The notes under the pieces are model-generated. The model did not search any database. It saw only the letters and a list, made by a program, of their open reading frames with translations, and was not told the origin of the DNA. From positions 1 through 64,000 of the forward strand of contig JAFXWC010000017.1 of NCBI GenBank assembly GCA_017534445.1: DNA of 64,000 nt. The letters run 5' to 3'. Position numbers and translations under genes: made by a program. Below, in pieces: positions 1 to 9,196 of the stretch; the stretch's first letter is position 1, and each line of letters opens with the position of its first letter. The stretch is from Treponema sp. Its GTDB lineage: Bacteria > Spirochaetota > Spirochaetia > Treponematales > Treponemataceae.

Positions 1-160
1 AAAAACACTTGTTGAAAATCGGGGTTCTTAGGGGCTAGCCCCTAAGCCGTGCCGGGAAAGGGAGGGGTTTAAGGGGAGGGAAAACCCTCGCTTCGGAGTA
101 GGGGGTTTTCCCTCCCCTTAGTTTGGGGTCCAAGGGCCCTCCCTTGAAAGTACTTGAAAA
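1..160 (-). repeat. Structured intergenic repeat, family II, copy A
   Basis: Read on the minus strand, this stretch matches the layout of the copy at 53615-53800. First comes a G-rich/C-rich hairpin whose arms (70-87 and 103-120) are 18 bp and perfectly complementary. Then comes a cacggcttagg box, a perfect 20-bp palindrome at 27-46 (CTTAGGGG-ctag-CCCCTAAG), and an aaccccg box. No protein is encoded. Differences from copy B are mainly in paired positions and keep the stems, which suggests a conserved structure. The left border is the window edge, so the element may continue outside it. Confidence 0.7.
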
Positions 161-166
161 CAAAAG

Positions 167-195
167 TGGACAAAATGGAAATTTAAGTGTACAAT
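167..195 (+). promoter_or_regulatory. Promoter of the FGE-like lipoprotein gene
   Basis: A -35 box TGGACA (167-172), a 17-bp spacer and a -10 box TACAAT (190-195) predict a start near 202, ahead of the AGGAG ribosome-binding site at 216-220. It lies just outside repeat copy A. Confidence 0.6.
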
Positions 196-226
196 TAACT
201 ATCACTTTTATTCACAGGAGTTTTTG

Positions 227-1186
227 ATGAAAAGATCGGTTTTTAGTTCCATTGTTCTTGCAGCAAGTATACTTTTGCTTTTAGTTTCATGCAAAAAGAA
301 GGAAGAAAAAAAGAAGGACAATACGCCGGAAGGTTTTGTAAGGATTTCCGCGGGAACTTTTAAGATGGGAAGCAAGGCAGGAGACAAATTTGAAAAACCG
401 GCTCATCAGGTAAAACTCACCCACGACATCTACATGAGCGACCACGAACTTACCCAGGCTGAATACAAGGCCTACTGCATATTCGGAAGTTCCCAGCCGT
501 CAGAAAAGCTTGGGATTGGAGACAACTACCCGGCCTACTACGTAAGTTCCTACGATGCGGTGGTCTACTGCAACCTAAGGAGCATTGCGGAAGGTCTTGA
601 GCCAGCATTTTCCATGGACGGAGTAACGGACCCCCGCGAATGGAAGGGCATAGTTGAAGGTGCCGATGCAAACGCAGGACGTTTCTGCGGTCCAAAAAAC
701 GGAAGCAAGGAATGGGACGCTATCATAATGAACACTTCGGTAAACGGCTACAGGCTTCCAACCGAGGCTGAATGGGAATACGCGGCATGTGCAGGTGCAG
801 ACGGTTCAGAAAAGAGCCTCTGGGCAGGTACAGACGACAGTTCTATCCTTGGCCAATACGCTTGGTACAGGGAAAACAGCGGCAAAAAGATTCATGAGGT
901 AAAGGGCAAGCAGCCAAACGCATGGGGACTCTACGACATGGCAGGCAACGTCTGGGAATGGTGCTGGGACTGGAGCAACACAAACGAGCCCTACACGGAA
1001 GAAGAGCAGACAGACCCTACAGGAGCTGCAGAACCGGACAAGAAGAACGGGCGCATAGAAAAAAGCGGTTCCTACCTTTCCGCAGACATCTACTGCCGCA
1101 CATTCAACCGCTACAGCAACTACCGCAACTACCGCTTTAGCGATGATGGAATGCGCATCTGCAGAACAGCCACCAACGCAAGGTAA
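227..1186 (+). CDS. SUMF1/formylglycine-enzyme-like lipoprotein
   Basis: This 319-aa protein starts with a basic signal peptide and a lipobox ending LLVSC, so it should be lipidated and outside the cytoplasm. The rest is a single FGE-sulfatase (SUMF1-type, C-type-lectin fold) domain. Landmarks are an AGTFKMGS motif near residue 45, ELTQAEY near 80, RLPTEAEWEYA near 175 and GLYDMAGNVWEWCWDW near 235. In many bacteria such lipoproteins are not true formylglycine-generating enzymes and their substrate is unknown; no sulfatase is nearby. The ATG at 227 follows AGGAG by a good distance, so it is preferred over the TTG one codon earlier. Confidence 0.8.
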   Translation: MKRSVFSSIVLAASILLLLVSCKKKEEKKKDNTPEGFVRISAGTFKMGSKAGDKFEKPAHQVKLTHDIYMSDHELTQAEYKAYCIFGSSQPSEKLGIGDNYPAYYVSSYDAVVYCNLRSIAEGLEPAFSMDGVTDPREWKGIVEGADANAGRFCGPKNGSKEWDAIIMNTSVNGYRLPTEAEWEYAACAGADGSEKSLWAGTDDSSILGQYAWYRENSGKKIHEVKGKQPNAWGLYDMAGNVWEWCWDWSNTNEPYTEEEQTDPTGAAEPDKKNGRIEKSGSYLSADIYCRTFNRYSNYRNYRFSDDGMRICRTATNAR

Positions 1187-1286
1187 AAGCCACCACGAAA
1201 AAATGGTATGATTAAGAAAGGGCATATAGGCCAAATATGCAAACAGAAAGCGGATTGCCATAGACACGGAGGACTTTGACAGCATA

Positions 1287-3311
1287 ATGTCTTACTCAAT
1301 CATAAGTGTGCTTGCATTAATACTCAACCTCATCATAAACCACAAGGCTCTTAGGCATTTTAAAATCTATTCCAAAGATAAGGAATCCGAACATCTTACG
1401 GCCATCCGCTACAGCCATTTTCTTACGGCGGCAAATTGCTACTTTATTACGGATATAATATGGGGAATTTTGTTCGACTACCGCAGCAACGACACTGTAT
1501 TAGCTTTCTTGTATTGGGACTGCACCCTCTACTTTGCATTTTTGTTCCTGACCATAGTTACGTGGATACGCTATATTGTTGCCTACCTGAACAAAAAGGG
1601 GCGGCTAAGCAAAATCTTTATCAAAGTGCAATGGATTCTATTCGCGATTGGGCTTATCCACCTTATAATCAACCGCTTTCACCCCTTGTTTTTTTCTTTT
1701 AATGCAGAACATGAATACGTAACTGGGCCAGGAAGACATACGTCTTTTATCCTTCAGCTGGCACTATATACGCTGACCACAATATATATGTTCTATATAG
1801 CATGCAAATCAAGCGGCGGAAACAAAGTGCGGCACATAGCGGTCGGCACAACCTGCCTTGTAATGAACATATTCCTTGTGCTGCAGATACTCAACTCAAA
1901 CTATCCTTTCTATGCCATGGGGCTTTTAATAGGAATCTGTGTAATTCATTCCTTTGTTGAAGCCAGCGAGATGAAGGAAAAAGAAATCTATGACCACATT
2001 GCAACAAGTCTTGCGGAAGATTACGAGGCCTTGTACTACATCAATATAGAGACAGGTGAATATCTGGAATTTTCTACAAACCAGGAATATGACTCCATGA
2101 ATGTTCCTGTAAAAAGCCGGGACTTCTACACCGAAACCCAGACAAACATAGAAAAATATGTGCATCCCGACGACAGGGAATTTGCAAAGACCATGCACAG
2201 CAAAGAGACGATGCAAAAGAACCTGGACGATAAAAAGTCATATTCATACAAGTACAGGGTAATGGTTGGCGGGCAGCCAAAGTACTTCCAGTTCACGGTG
2301 ATGAAGACCAATAACGGCATGGACTTTATTCTGTATGGAAAGAATATAGATGATGAAATTACCGCTAATAATATGCTACTAGAAAAACATAAGAAACACA
2401 TTACCTTTAGCCAGATAGCGGAACTTCTTGCCGTAAACTACGACGTAATATATTATGTTAGCATAGAAGACTCCAGCTACATCAGTTATGAATGCAGGAA
2501 CATTTACGGCCATTTGGACATGCAGAAATCCGGTGATGATTTTTTTGCAGACGCCAAAAATGACATTTCAAAGATTGTCTATAAAAGCGACCAGGACATT
2601 GTGCTTGCATTTATAGACAGGGACCATATAATCTCTACCCTCAAAGACAAGAAAAGCTGCAGCACCGAATACCGCATTATGGCATTCAAAAAAACGCATT
2701 ATGTAAGAATGACAGTGCGAAAGGCAGCCGATGGAAAACACTACATCTTTGGCATTGAAAACATAGATAATGAAGTAAAAAAAGAAAAGCAGCACCTTAA
2801 GGAACTGAATACGGAAAAAGAACTTGCAAGGCGCGATGAACTTACGGGTGTAAAAAACAAGACCGCGTACAATGAACTTGAAAAATCAGTCCAGGCAAAC
2901 ATAGACAACGGAATGGATTACCTGCCATTTGGACTTGTTGTGTGTGATGCCAACAATTTAAAGAAGATAAACGATACGGAAGGCCATGTTGCTGGTGATG
3001 AATACATCAAAAAATCAGCGATGCTTTTGTGCGACACATTTGTCCACAGCCCGGTGTTCAGGTTTGGTGGTGATGAATTTGTTGTCTTCCTAAGGGGCAA
3101 CGACTATATAAACAGAAAGATGCTAATAGAAGCTTTGCATTCCCAAGTTAAGAGCAACCTAAAATCGGGGGCAGGTCCAATCTTGGCATCCGGCATGGCA
3201 GAATACACCCCGGAAACAGACAACCTCTTTTCGGAAATCTTTGACCGTGCGGACAAGGAAATGTACAAAAACAAGAGGAAGCTCAAGAAGGAAGAAAGCA
3301 GTCTTAGATAA
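1287..3311 (+). CDS. Membrane diguanylate cyclase (GGDEF)
   Basis: This 674-aa protein has six to seven predicted membrane segments in residues 1-225 (MASE-like sensor). Two similar PAS-like cytosolic modules follow (about 230-350 and 370-500); their ends resemble each other (KNIDDE and ENIDNE). The C-terminal GGDEF domain contains RRDELTGVKNK near 515 and an intact RFGGDEF near 592-598, so c-di-GMP synthesis from two GTP is expected. No RxxD inhibitory site is seen five residues before GGDEF, so product inhibition may be absent. The start at 1287 has a GGAGG about 14 nt upstream, a long spacing. It follows the lipoprotein gene by 100 nt and may share its transcript. Confidence 0.88.
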   Translation: MSYSIISVLALILNLIINHKALRHFKIYSKDKESEHLTAIRYSHFLTAANCYFITDIIWGILFDYRSNDTVLAFLYWDCTLYFAFLFLTIVTWIRYIVAYLNKKGRLSKIFIKVQWILFAIGLIHLIINRFHPLFFSFNAEHEYVTGPGRHTSFILQLALYTLTTIYMFYIACKSSGGNKVRHIAVGTTCLVMNIFLVLQILNSNYPFYAMGLLIGICVIHSFVEASEMKEKEIYDHIATSLAEDYEALYYINIETGEYLEFSTNQEYDSMNVPVKSRDFYTETQTNIEKYVHPDDREFAKTMHSKETMQKNLDDKKSYSYKYRVMVGGQPKYFQFTVMKTNNGMDFILYGKNIDDEITANNMLLEKHKKHITFSQIAELLAVNYDVIYYVSIEDSSYISYECRNIYGHLDMQKSGDDFFADAKNDISKIVYKSDQDIVLAFIDRDHIISTLKDKKSCSTEYRIMAFKKTHYVRMTVRKAADGKHYIFGIENIDNEVKKEKQHLKELNTEKELARRDELTGVKNKTAYNELEKSVQANIDNGMDYLPFGLVVCDANNLKKINDTEGHVAGDEYIKKSAMLLCDTFVHSPVFRFGGDEFVVFLRGNDYINRKMLIEALHSQVKSNLKSGAGPILASGMAEYTPETDNLFSEIFDRADKEMYKNKRKLKKEESSLR

Positions 3312-3357
3312 AAAACAGCAATCGTTTTAATTACCAATGTCATTAACATAAAAAGCT

Positions 3358-3429
3358 GTCATGCCGAACTAGATTCGGCATCTCTCTTCAATATCGTAAT
3401 TTGAGATTCTGAGTCAAGCTCAGAATGAC
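3358..3429. repeat. GTCAT...ATGAC-bounded repeat, family IV, short copy
   Basis: This element starts GTCATGCC and ends GAATGAC. It contains two hairpins: ATGCCGAA paired with TTCGGCAT, and ATTCTGA paired with TCAGAAT. The same borders recur at 31491-31604 and 55323-55487. It lies between two convergent genes and could double as a weak terminator. Confidence 0.6.
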
Positions 3430-3450
3430 ACAAAGTTAATGGAAAACGTT

Positions 3451-3855
3451 TTAATTAAAATTCTTTATAAGATGAAACTTTTTGTTTCCCAACGGAATAT
3501 CATTTAGTTGGCCAATGACTTTGTAGCCATGCTTTTTGTAGAAGTCTGGAGCCTGCCACGACATTGTGTCTACGTGTACGGAATGGCAGCCCCGCTTTTT
3601 TGCTTCTGATTCTGCCGCCTGCAACAGTTTTGACCCCAGCCCCTGCTTGCGGTATTTTGAATCAACCCAAAGAATGTCTATGTGCATCCAGCCCCAATAG
3701 GTTCCGCCTAAAATTCCTGCAATTACATTTTTGTCTTTATCGTATTCCACAATATTCAAAAGAAGGTGATTGTCCGGGCCAACCTTTTCGTCGTTGAACT
3801 TTCGCAGTGCATCATTTACAAAATTGATTTCTTCTTCGCTTGGACTAAAATTCAT
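3451..3855 (-). CDS. GNAT family N-acetyltransferase
   Basis: A 134-aa single-domain GNAT protein. The acetyl-CoA pyrophosphate loop reads RKQGLGSKLLQAAE near residues 80-92, preceded by a beta strand with HIDILWVDSKYR, as is typical of motif A. The C-terminal PDFYKKHGYKVIG is motif B. The acceptor substrate cannot be told from sequence. The ATG at 3855 is chosen because GGAG lies about 8 nt upstream; an upstream start at 3903 would add 16 residues unlike the family. The gene diverges from the MGMT gene at 3939. Confidence 0.8.
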   Translation of the reverse strand: MNFSPSEEEINFVNDALRKFNDEKVGPDNHLLLNIVEYDKDKNVIAGILGGTYWGWMHIDILWVDSKYRKQGLGSKLLQAAESEAKKRGCHSVHVDTMSWQAPDFYKKHGYKVIGQLNDIPLGNKKFHLIKNFN

Positions 3856-3925
3856 TCCGCAACTCCTGCTTAAGAAGTATTCAACTAATAGGTTAAAAGT
3901 CAAGCACTTGGCAAGAAATGTGTGC

Positions 3926-3931
3926 TATAAT
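3926..3931 (+). promoter_or_regulatory. -10 box of a probably leaderless MGMT transcript
   Basis: TATAAT ends 7 nt before the ATG at 3939, so transcription should begin at or beside the start codon. No convincing -35 box at 17 bp is seen and the ribosome-binding site is weak. Confidence 0.45.
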
Positions 3932-3938
3932 TTACAGG

Positions 3939-4340
3939 ATGAAAGTTTTTAGTCTTGCAGAAAGAATTTATGCCGCAGTCCGCCTTATTCCCCGCGGGAA
4001 GGTTGCCTCTTATTCGCAGATTGCAGCCCTTGCCGGCAACTGTAACTTGCGCCGCTACGTTGGGAATGCCCTGCATAAAAATCCAAGCAATTCCTTTACG
4101 CCGTGCCACAGGGTTGTAAACGCAAAGGGCTATTGTTCAGGAAGCTTTGCATTTGGTGGAAGCCTTGCCCAGCAGAAAAAGCTTGAAGCAGAGGGGCTTG
4201 TTTTTACAGACGGCCATGTAGACATGAAAAAGTATGCAATTACCCAGGATGATTTTGAACTTATGCGCCTGGAACTAGAAAAGCAAGCTGACAAAATTCC
4301 GCAAGATGGGAAATGCGGCCACAACAGATTGCCCCTATAA
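3939..4340 (+). CDS. Methylated-DNA-protein cysteine methyltransferase-like protein
   Basis: This 133-aa protein matches the C-terminal DNA-binding domain of O6-alkylguanine-DNA alkyltransferases. It has RLIPRGKVASYSQIA near residue 15, GNALHKNPSNS near 43 and the active-site motif PCHRVV near 55. The alkyl-acceptor cysteine is present, which argues for a real suicide repair enzyme rather than an alkyltransferase-like protein with PWHR. The N-terminal domain of Ada/Ogt is missing. It overlaps the region just before an AraC-type regulator, and the pair may be co-transcribed. Confidence 0.82.
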   Translation: MKVFSLAERIYAAVRLIPRGKVASYSQIAALAGNCNLRRYVGNALHKNPSNSFTPCHRVVNAKGYCSGSFAFGGSLAQQKKLEAEGLVFTDGHVDMKKYAITQDDFELMRLELEKQADKIPQDGKCGHNRLPL

Positions 4341-4372
4341 TGCAGTTATACAAGAGGCAAGGAGAAGACGAA

Positions 4373-5275
4373 ATGGAATGGATTTCTGCGATGCAAAGGG
4401 CAATTGACTACATGGAAGAGCACCTGTTGGAAGAGATTAACTATGAAGACGTGGCAAAGAGTGTGTACAGCTCAAGCTACGAGTTTCACAGGGCATTCAG
4501 CTTTCTTACGGGTATGACCGCAAATGCCTACATCCGTAACCGCAGGCTGTCTTTGGCTGCAAGGGAAATTGTAGAGACTGACGGCAGGATTACGGACATT
4601 GCCTTCAAGTACGGATACGAAACACCGGAAAGTTTTACCAAGGCATTTACGCGCTTTCATGGAGTTGCACCCAAGCTTGCACGCCAAGAATCTTCCAAGC
4701 TCGTGCTTTTTAACCCTCTTGTTATAAAACTAACCGTTGAAGGGGGAAAGTCTATGGACTACAGAATCGTACAGACAGAGGCAAAACAGTTTCTTGCCCT
4801 GGTAAGAAGTTTTAGGAATGAAATCATCAATGATGATGACAATCAGGAGGTTCCAGAATTCTGGGCAGAGGTAAACAAAAAGAAGTTGCTCTCTCCAGTC
4901 TGGATGCTTAGAAAAGAAGGCATGAGGGACCTTTACGGCCTTTGCACGCCAACAAAAGCTGGCTCAGAAAGCTTTGACTACGGGATAGGCATTCCCATAG
5001 ACAAGGACACCGCCGACTTTGACCTTGAAAAGATGAAGCAGGCGGGATTTTCTCTCTGGGATGTAAAGCCTGCAACTTATGTTGTTTTTGACTGCATGGG
5101 TAAGGACGAAGTTTGCATCCGCGACACCTGGTCAAAGTTCTACAAGGAGTTCCTTCCGCAGATGGGCTACGAAGCCGCAGACGAAACCGACTACGAGCTT
5201 TACTTTGACGCTGCAAGTCCAAAAAGCCGCCCAGGCTTGTTCTGCGAGCTTTGGATTCCAGTAAGGAAGAAGTAG
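4373..5275 (+). CDS. AraC-family regulator with GyrI-like ligand domain
   Basis: A 300-aa protein with two helix-turn-helix motifs of the AraC type in residues 1-105 (YEDVAKSVYSSSYEFHRAF; ITDIAFKYGYETPESFTKAF). A C-terminal effector-binding GyrI/Rob-like domain follows (about 125-300), ending GLFCELWIPV. This layout is typical of one-component regulators that bind amphipathic compounds. The start at 4373 has GGAG 8 nt upstream; an ATG at 4340 overlapping the MGMT stop lacks a site. The target is unknown and may be the upstream repair gene. Confidence 0.85.
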   Translation: MEWISAMQRAIDYMEEHLLEEINYEDVAKSVYSSSYEFHRAFSFLTGMTANAYIRNRRLSLAAREIVETDGRITDIAFKYGYETPESFTKAFTRFHGVAPKLARQESSKLVLFNPLVIKLTVEGGKSMDYRIVQTEAKQFLALVRSFRNEIINDDDNQEVPEFWAEVNKKKLLSPVWMLRKEGMRDLYGLCTPTKAGSESFDYGIGIPIDKDTADFDLEKMKQAGFSLWDVKPATYVVFDCMGKDEVCIRDTWSKFYKEFLPQMGYEAADETDYELYFDAASPKSRPGLFCELWIPVRKK

Positions 5276-5283
5276 GCCCAACA

Positions 5284-5700
5284 CTTGCCAACCATTACAA
5301 AGCCATGGATGGCGACTTAGCAGCATGCAGAAGTGCCAAGCACTTCTGCAATCTCTCAAAAATCCACGGAGGGATTTCCTTCGTACTTGCCAACAAATAA
5401 AAAGCCCATGGAGGGGCGCTTAGCAGCATGCAGAATTGCTACGCAATTCTGCAATACCCAAAAAAATCCACGGAGGGATTTTTCTTCGTACTTGCCGACC
5501 ATTGCAGAGCCATGGATGGCGACTTAGCAACATGCAGAATTGCGCAGCGATTCTGCAATCTCTCAAAAATCCATGGAGGGATTTCCTTCGTACTTGCCAA
5601 CAAATAAAAAGCCCATGGAGGGGCGCTTAGCAGCATGCAGAATTGCTACGCAATTCTGCAATACCTGGGAAAATCCAAGGATGGATTTTCCCAGGTCGTA
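5284..5700 (+). repeat. BOX-like modular repeat: four tandem units (family I)
   Basis: Four units of 102, 105, 102 and 108 nt begin at 5284, 5386, 5491 and 5593. Each has a CTTGCC box, an agccatggatgg-like box, CTTAGCARCATG, a 10-bp hairpin, then a second hairpin around AAAATCC-nnnnnn-GGATTTT, and TTCGTA. The first hairpin reads GCAGAAGTGC/GCACTTCTGC in unit 1 but GCAGAATTGC/GCAATTCTGC in units 2 and 4, so both arms change together. In unit 4 the second stem lengthens to 14 bp (5663-5676 with 5683-5696). Small reading frames here are by-products of the repeats. Confidence 0.85.
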
Positions 5701-5862
5701 CGCCGCCATGGAGCCCCGGCAGTACCGGCCGAAGGGCGGTATGAGCGTTAGCGAAGGGCGGAACGGCGGTGGCGCAAAGGCCCTGACGGTCGAATTAGCC
5801 AAGGCGCAAGATGGTAGAGCCATTAGGACTACCGTCCTGAAAAGTACCGTCCAAAAGAGAAA
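5701..5862 (+). repeat. Family I tail T1, upstream of pckG
   Basis: A GC-rich tail directly follows the four units. It runs cgccgccatggagcccc, a hairpin (TACCG/CGGTA), gcgaagggcggaacggcggtggcgc, then atggtagag and an accgtcc box. Tails with the same order occur at 58316, 27602 (minus), 49348 and 41098. A promoter and pckG follow in the same direction. Confidence 0.75.
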
Positions 5863-5915
5863 AAAAATGCAAAGCGGGGCCCGGAAAGTAAGTCTTTGGT
5901 AGAAGCCCCAAACGG

Positions 5916-5944
5916 TTGAAAATAAATGAAGTTTAGTATATAAT
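5916..5944 (+). promoter_or_regulatory. pckG promoter
   Basis: TTGAAA (5916-5921), a 17-bp spacer and a perfect TATAAT (5939-5944) predict a start near 5951, giving a leader of about 124 nt before the ATG at 6075. Confidence 0.75.
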
Positions 5945-6074
5945 TCTTGCCAAAGGATTGCAAAATTGCCTAAATTTGGACTTTTGCCACAGGTTTAGGC
6001 AAATGGCGAAAACGGCTATGTTACGTTGTAAAGCAACCGTTGCGCCAAACATTCCTTACAGCAAGGAGTTTTTA

Positions 6075-7925
6075 ATGAACGTTTCTGACATTAAACATGC
6101 TGGAATTAAAGCATGGGTTGAAGAATGTGTTAAGATGTGTGAACCAGACAACGTAGTAGTTGTTGACGGTTCTACAGCTGAATATGACCGCCTTATGAAG
6201 AAGTGCGTAGATGCTGGTCTCGCAACTCCTCTCAAGGCAAAAGAGAACTGCTTCTTGTTCCGTTCTCTTCCAAGCGATGTTGCCCGCGTTGAATCACGCA
6301 CATTCATTTCTTCTAAGAAGGAAGAAGATGCTGGTCCAACAAACCACTGGATTGATCCTGTAGAACTCAAGGCTACAATGAAGGGTCTTTACACAGGTTG
6401 TATGCACGGCCGCACAATGTATGTAATTCCATTCTGCATGGGTCCACTCGGTTCACCAATCGCAAAATACGGTATTGAGCTTACAGACTCTGAGTACGTT
6501 GTTCTTAACATGGACATCATGACACGTGCCGGTGAAAAGGTATGGCAGTACTTTGGTACTGACGGCGACTGGGTTCCATGTCTCCACTCTGTAGGTAAGC
6601 CACTCAACAATGGTGAAACAGACGGCGGAATCTGGCCTTGCGCAGACGTTGAGCACAAGTATATTTCACAGTTCCCGGAAGAGCACCTTATCTGGTCTTA
6701 CGGTTCTGGATACGGTGGAAACGCTCTTCTTGGCAAGAAGTGTTTCGCACTCCGCATTGCTACAGTTATTGCCCGCGAAGAAGGCTGGCTTGCTGAGCAC
6801 ATGCTCATCCTTAAGCTTACAAATCCAAAGGGCGAAGTAAAGTACGTAACAGGCGCATTCCCGTCTGCTTGTGGAAAGACAAACCTCGCTATGCTTATTC
6901 CTACTATCCCAGGATGGAAGGTTGAAACTGTTGGTGACGACATTGCATGGATGAAGTTTGGCAAGGACGGACGTCTCTACGCTATCAACCCAGAAGCAGG
7001 ATTCTTTGGTGTTGCTCCTGGTACATCTGCAGAATCAAACAAGAACGCTCTTATTTCTGCTGAAAAGAATACTATCTATACTAACTGTGCTCTTACAGAA
7101 GACGGCGATGTATGGTGGGAAGGAATCGGATATCCTGCAAAGGGTAACCTTGTTGACTGGAAGGGAAATACCCGTCCTGCATTCCCGAAGGACAAGGCTC
7201 CTAAGGGTGAAGAAATGGCTCATCCAAACGCACGCTTTACAGCTCCTGCAAAGCAGTGTCCATGTATCGCATCTGACTGGGAAAGCCCAGAAGGTGTACC
7301 GATTTCTGCCATCCTCTTTGGTGGACGCCGCCCTTCAACTGTTCCGCTTGTACACCAGGCACGCAGCTGGAACCACGGTGTATTCCTTGGTTCAATCGTT
7401 GGATCAGAAATCACAGCCGCTTCTACAATCAACGCAGCAGAAGTTGGTAAGATCCGTCGCGACCCATTCGCTATCCTTCCATTCTGCGGATACAACATGG
7501 GCGACTACTTCCAGCACTGGATTGACGTTGGCGCAAAGGCTGACCAGGACAAGCTTCCTAAGATCTTCTACGTTAACTGGTTCCGCAAGGACGAGAACAA
7601 CAAGGATCTTCCAGGCGGATTCATGTGGCCAGGATACGGCGACAACAGCCGCGTTCTTGCATGGATTTTCGACCGCTGCGACGGCGTAGACAATGCTGTT
7701 GACACACCAATCGGTCTTATGCCAAAAGAAGGTGCCCTCAACACAGACGGTCTTGCTGACTACTACAAGAAGACTCTCCCTGAAATCCTCAAGGTTGATG
7801 TTGAAGGATGGAAGAAGGAAGTTAAGGATGTACGCGAGAACCACTATCCAAAGTTCGGCAAGCACTTGCCAAAAGAATTGTCCGCAATCTTGGACGACTT
7901 GGAAGCACGCTTGAACAAGGCATAA
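6075..7925 (+). CDS. pckG: Phosphoenolpyruvate carboxykinase (GTP)
   Basis: A 616-aa, full-length GTP-type PEPCK, which interconverts oxaloacetate plus GTP with PEP, CO2 and GDP in the cytosol. The P-loop with the reactive cysteine is seen as PSACGKTN near residue 262. The GTP-family signatures FCMGPLGSP (near 118) and [12 protein letters not shown] (near 415) are also present. The ATG at 6075 has AAGGAG 8 nt upstream; an upstream in-frame start at 5958 would add 39 residues unlike the family. In gut anaerobes this enzyme usually works in the CO2-fixing direction toward oxaloacetate. The gene has its own promoter just behind a long modular repeat. Confidence 0.96.
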   Translation: MNVSDIKHAGIKAWVEECVKMCEPDNVVVVDGSTAEYDRLMKKCVDAGLATPLKAKENCFLFRSLPSDVARVESRTFISSKKEEDAGPTNHWIDPVELKATMKGLYTGCMHGRTMYVIPFCMGPLGSPIAKYGIELTDSEYVVLNMDIMTRAGEKVWQYFGTDGDWVPCLHSVGKPLNNGETDGGIWPCADVEHKYISQFPEEHLIWSYGSGYGGNALLGKKCFALRIATVIAREEGWLAEHMLILKLTNPKGEVKYVTGAFPSACGKTNLAMLIPTIPGWKVETVGDDIAWMKFGKDGRLYAINPEAGFFGVAPGTSAESNKNALISAEKNTIYTNCALTEDGDVWWEGIGYPAKGNLVDWKGNTRPAFPKDKAPKGEEMAHPNARFTAPAKQCPCIASDWESPEGVPISAILFGGRRPSTVPLVHQARSWNHGVFLGSIVGSEITAASTINAAEVGKIRRDPFAILPFCGYNMGDYFQHWIDVGAKADQDKLPKIFYVNWFRKDENNKDLPGGFMWPGYGDNSRVLAWIFDRCDGVDNAVDTPIGLMPKEGALNTDGLADYYKKTLPEILKVDVEGWKKEVKDVRENHYPKFGKHLPKELSAILDDLEARLNKA

Positions 7926-7968
7926 TAAACCTTTGTAATTGCCGCAGCTGATACGGCAATACGAAAAC

Positions 7969-8003
7969 AGCCCGCTCCTTTATTTTGGGGCGGGTCTTTT
8001 TGT
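7969..8003 (+). terminator. Rho-independent terminator after pckG
   Basis: GCCCGCTCC pairs (two wobbles) with GGGGCGGGT across an A/T-rich loop and is followed by CTTTTTG. Confidence 0.8.
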
Positions 8004-8034
8004 CTAACACCAAAGCCACAGCTAAGGAGTAAAA

Positions 8035-9000
8035 ATGAAGACAGCAAAAATTATCCCGGCAGTAAAGTATGCACTGGCAGTTCTAGTTGCATTGGCAATG
8101 CTTTTGCAAACAGCTTGCAGCAAAAAGCAAAAAGAGTCGTCCTCCGAACTGGACTTGGCAAGCCTGGCAGCCGCAACATCGTCTGGAGACTCAAAGGCAA
8201 ACGCATCCACAGACGGTGCAACAACAGCCAACTCCACGGCATCCGAATCTACGGCAAACGCTTCTACAGAGCAGGCATCTCCATCAGAAGAAGATGATTC
8301 AGACACAGACTCAACTGAACCGGTAAACGAGTCATCAGAAATCCTTCCGCCACAAGGCTTTGACCCCTTTGCACTCCACCGCTCAAAAGTAGGCAGCACA
8401 TGCAACACCTTCCCCATTTGCAGGGTCTTTGGCTTTTCAAAAGACGGCAAGATGGCATACTCTTTGGAAGAAGAAGTTGACGGCCGCGGTGGAACAATCA
8501 TCCAGTACATGATTCAGGACCTTGTAACGGACAAAATAGTCTGGACAACAAAAGACGACACGGAAGACTGGACCGGCGAGCAAGACAGCATGGCAACCCT
8601 TACCACCTTCCAAATTTCTCTAAACAACAAAAAGGCAGAACTCAAAAGTGCAATGCAAAAGTACGGCATAATTCAGGCCGACAACGAATTCCTTCAGTTC
8701 CCAACAAAAGACGGCTACAGCTGCACGGCTTCTATTCAGGACAAGAAAAACGGCGGTGATGATGACTGGCTTGGAAAGATTGACTATCAGATACGCGTAA
8801 CAAATCCTGCCGGAAAGTCAAAGACCGTGGCAAGCGCAAAAGGCGAACAGGCCTACCAGGCTGTCGTATGCGGCTACTTTAAGAACCCCTACGAAAACCG
8901 TCTGGCAATAATCTACGGCATAGAAAAATACGTCTTTGAAGGCTCTGGAATCTCCTACTTTGTAGCGGGATGCGACCTTTCGGCAGAGAGCTTTAAATAA
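8035..9000 (+). CDS. Lipoprotein of unknown function
   Basis: A 321-aa protein with a signal peptide and a lipobox ending LLQTAC at about residue 27. A low-complexity Ser/Thr/Ala/Glu linker (about 33-105) is followed by a compact domain (about 110-321) containing FPICRVFGFSKDGKMAYSLEEE and DDWLGKIDYQIRVTNPAGKS. The domain is not recognised. AAGGAG precedes the ATG. It lies alone behind the pckG terminator. The acidic linker suggests surface or periplasmic exposure on an outer-membrane anchor, which is inference. Confidence 0.75.
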   Translation: MKTAKIIPAVKYALAVLVALAMLLQTACSKKQKESSSELDLASLAAATSSGDSKANASTDGATTANSTASESTANASTEQASPSEEDDSDTDSTEPVNESSEILPPQGFDPFALHRSKVGSTCNTFPICRVFGFSKDGKMAYSLEEEVDGRGGTIIQYMIQDLVTDKIVWTTKDDTEDWTGEQDSMATLTTFQISLNNKKAELKSAMQKYGIIQADNEFLQFPTKDGYSCTASIQDKKNGGDDDWLGKIDYQIRVTNPAGKSKTVASAKGEQAYQAVVCGYFKNPYENRLAIIYGIEKYVFEGSGISYFVAGCDLSAESFK

Positions 9001-9029
9001 TGAATTTTACTTTTCCTGCGGCACTTTCT

Positions 9030-9178
9030 TTTTGATTCGGTTCATTCCATCCGCAAAGGGAAAGTGGCCTTTTAGGTGGCAGTTCCGGGGTTCCGCGGGG
9101 CCCTACCCGCTCCATTGCCGGGTACCCCGGCAACGGCTACGCCGCCCCTCCATTGCCTGCCGTGCCTAAATTTGCAAA
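9030..9178. repeat. GC-rich structured intergenic element
   Basis: A GC-rich block between two convergent genes. It has a strong hairpin TTGCCGGG-tac-CCCGGCAA and a ctacgccgcccctcc box that resembles the family I tail in the opposite sense. No coding potential is seen. Membership in family I is uncertain. Confidence 0.45.
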
Positions 9179-9196
9179 CTTTCTTAAACCAGTTTC

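Noticed and set aside
5284..5700. Integron attC cassette array
   Set aside because: No GTTRRRY/RYYYAAC core sites, no cassette genes and no integrase.
5333..5902. Several 60-120 aa open frames in the repeat array
   Set aside because: They follow the repeat period, have repeated peptides and no ribosome-binding sites; they are by-products of family I units.
8022..8510. Antisense open frame of 162 codons over the lipoprotein gene
   Set aside because: Mirror of the Ser/Thr/Ala-rich linker; no signals.
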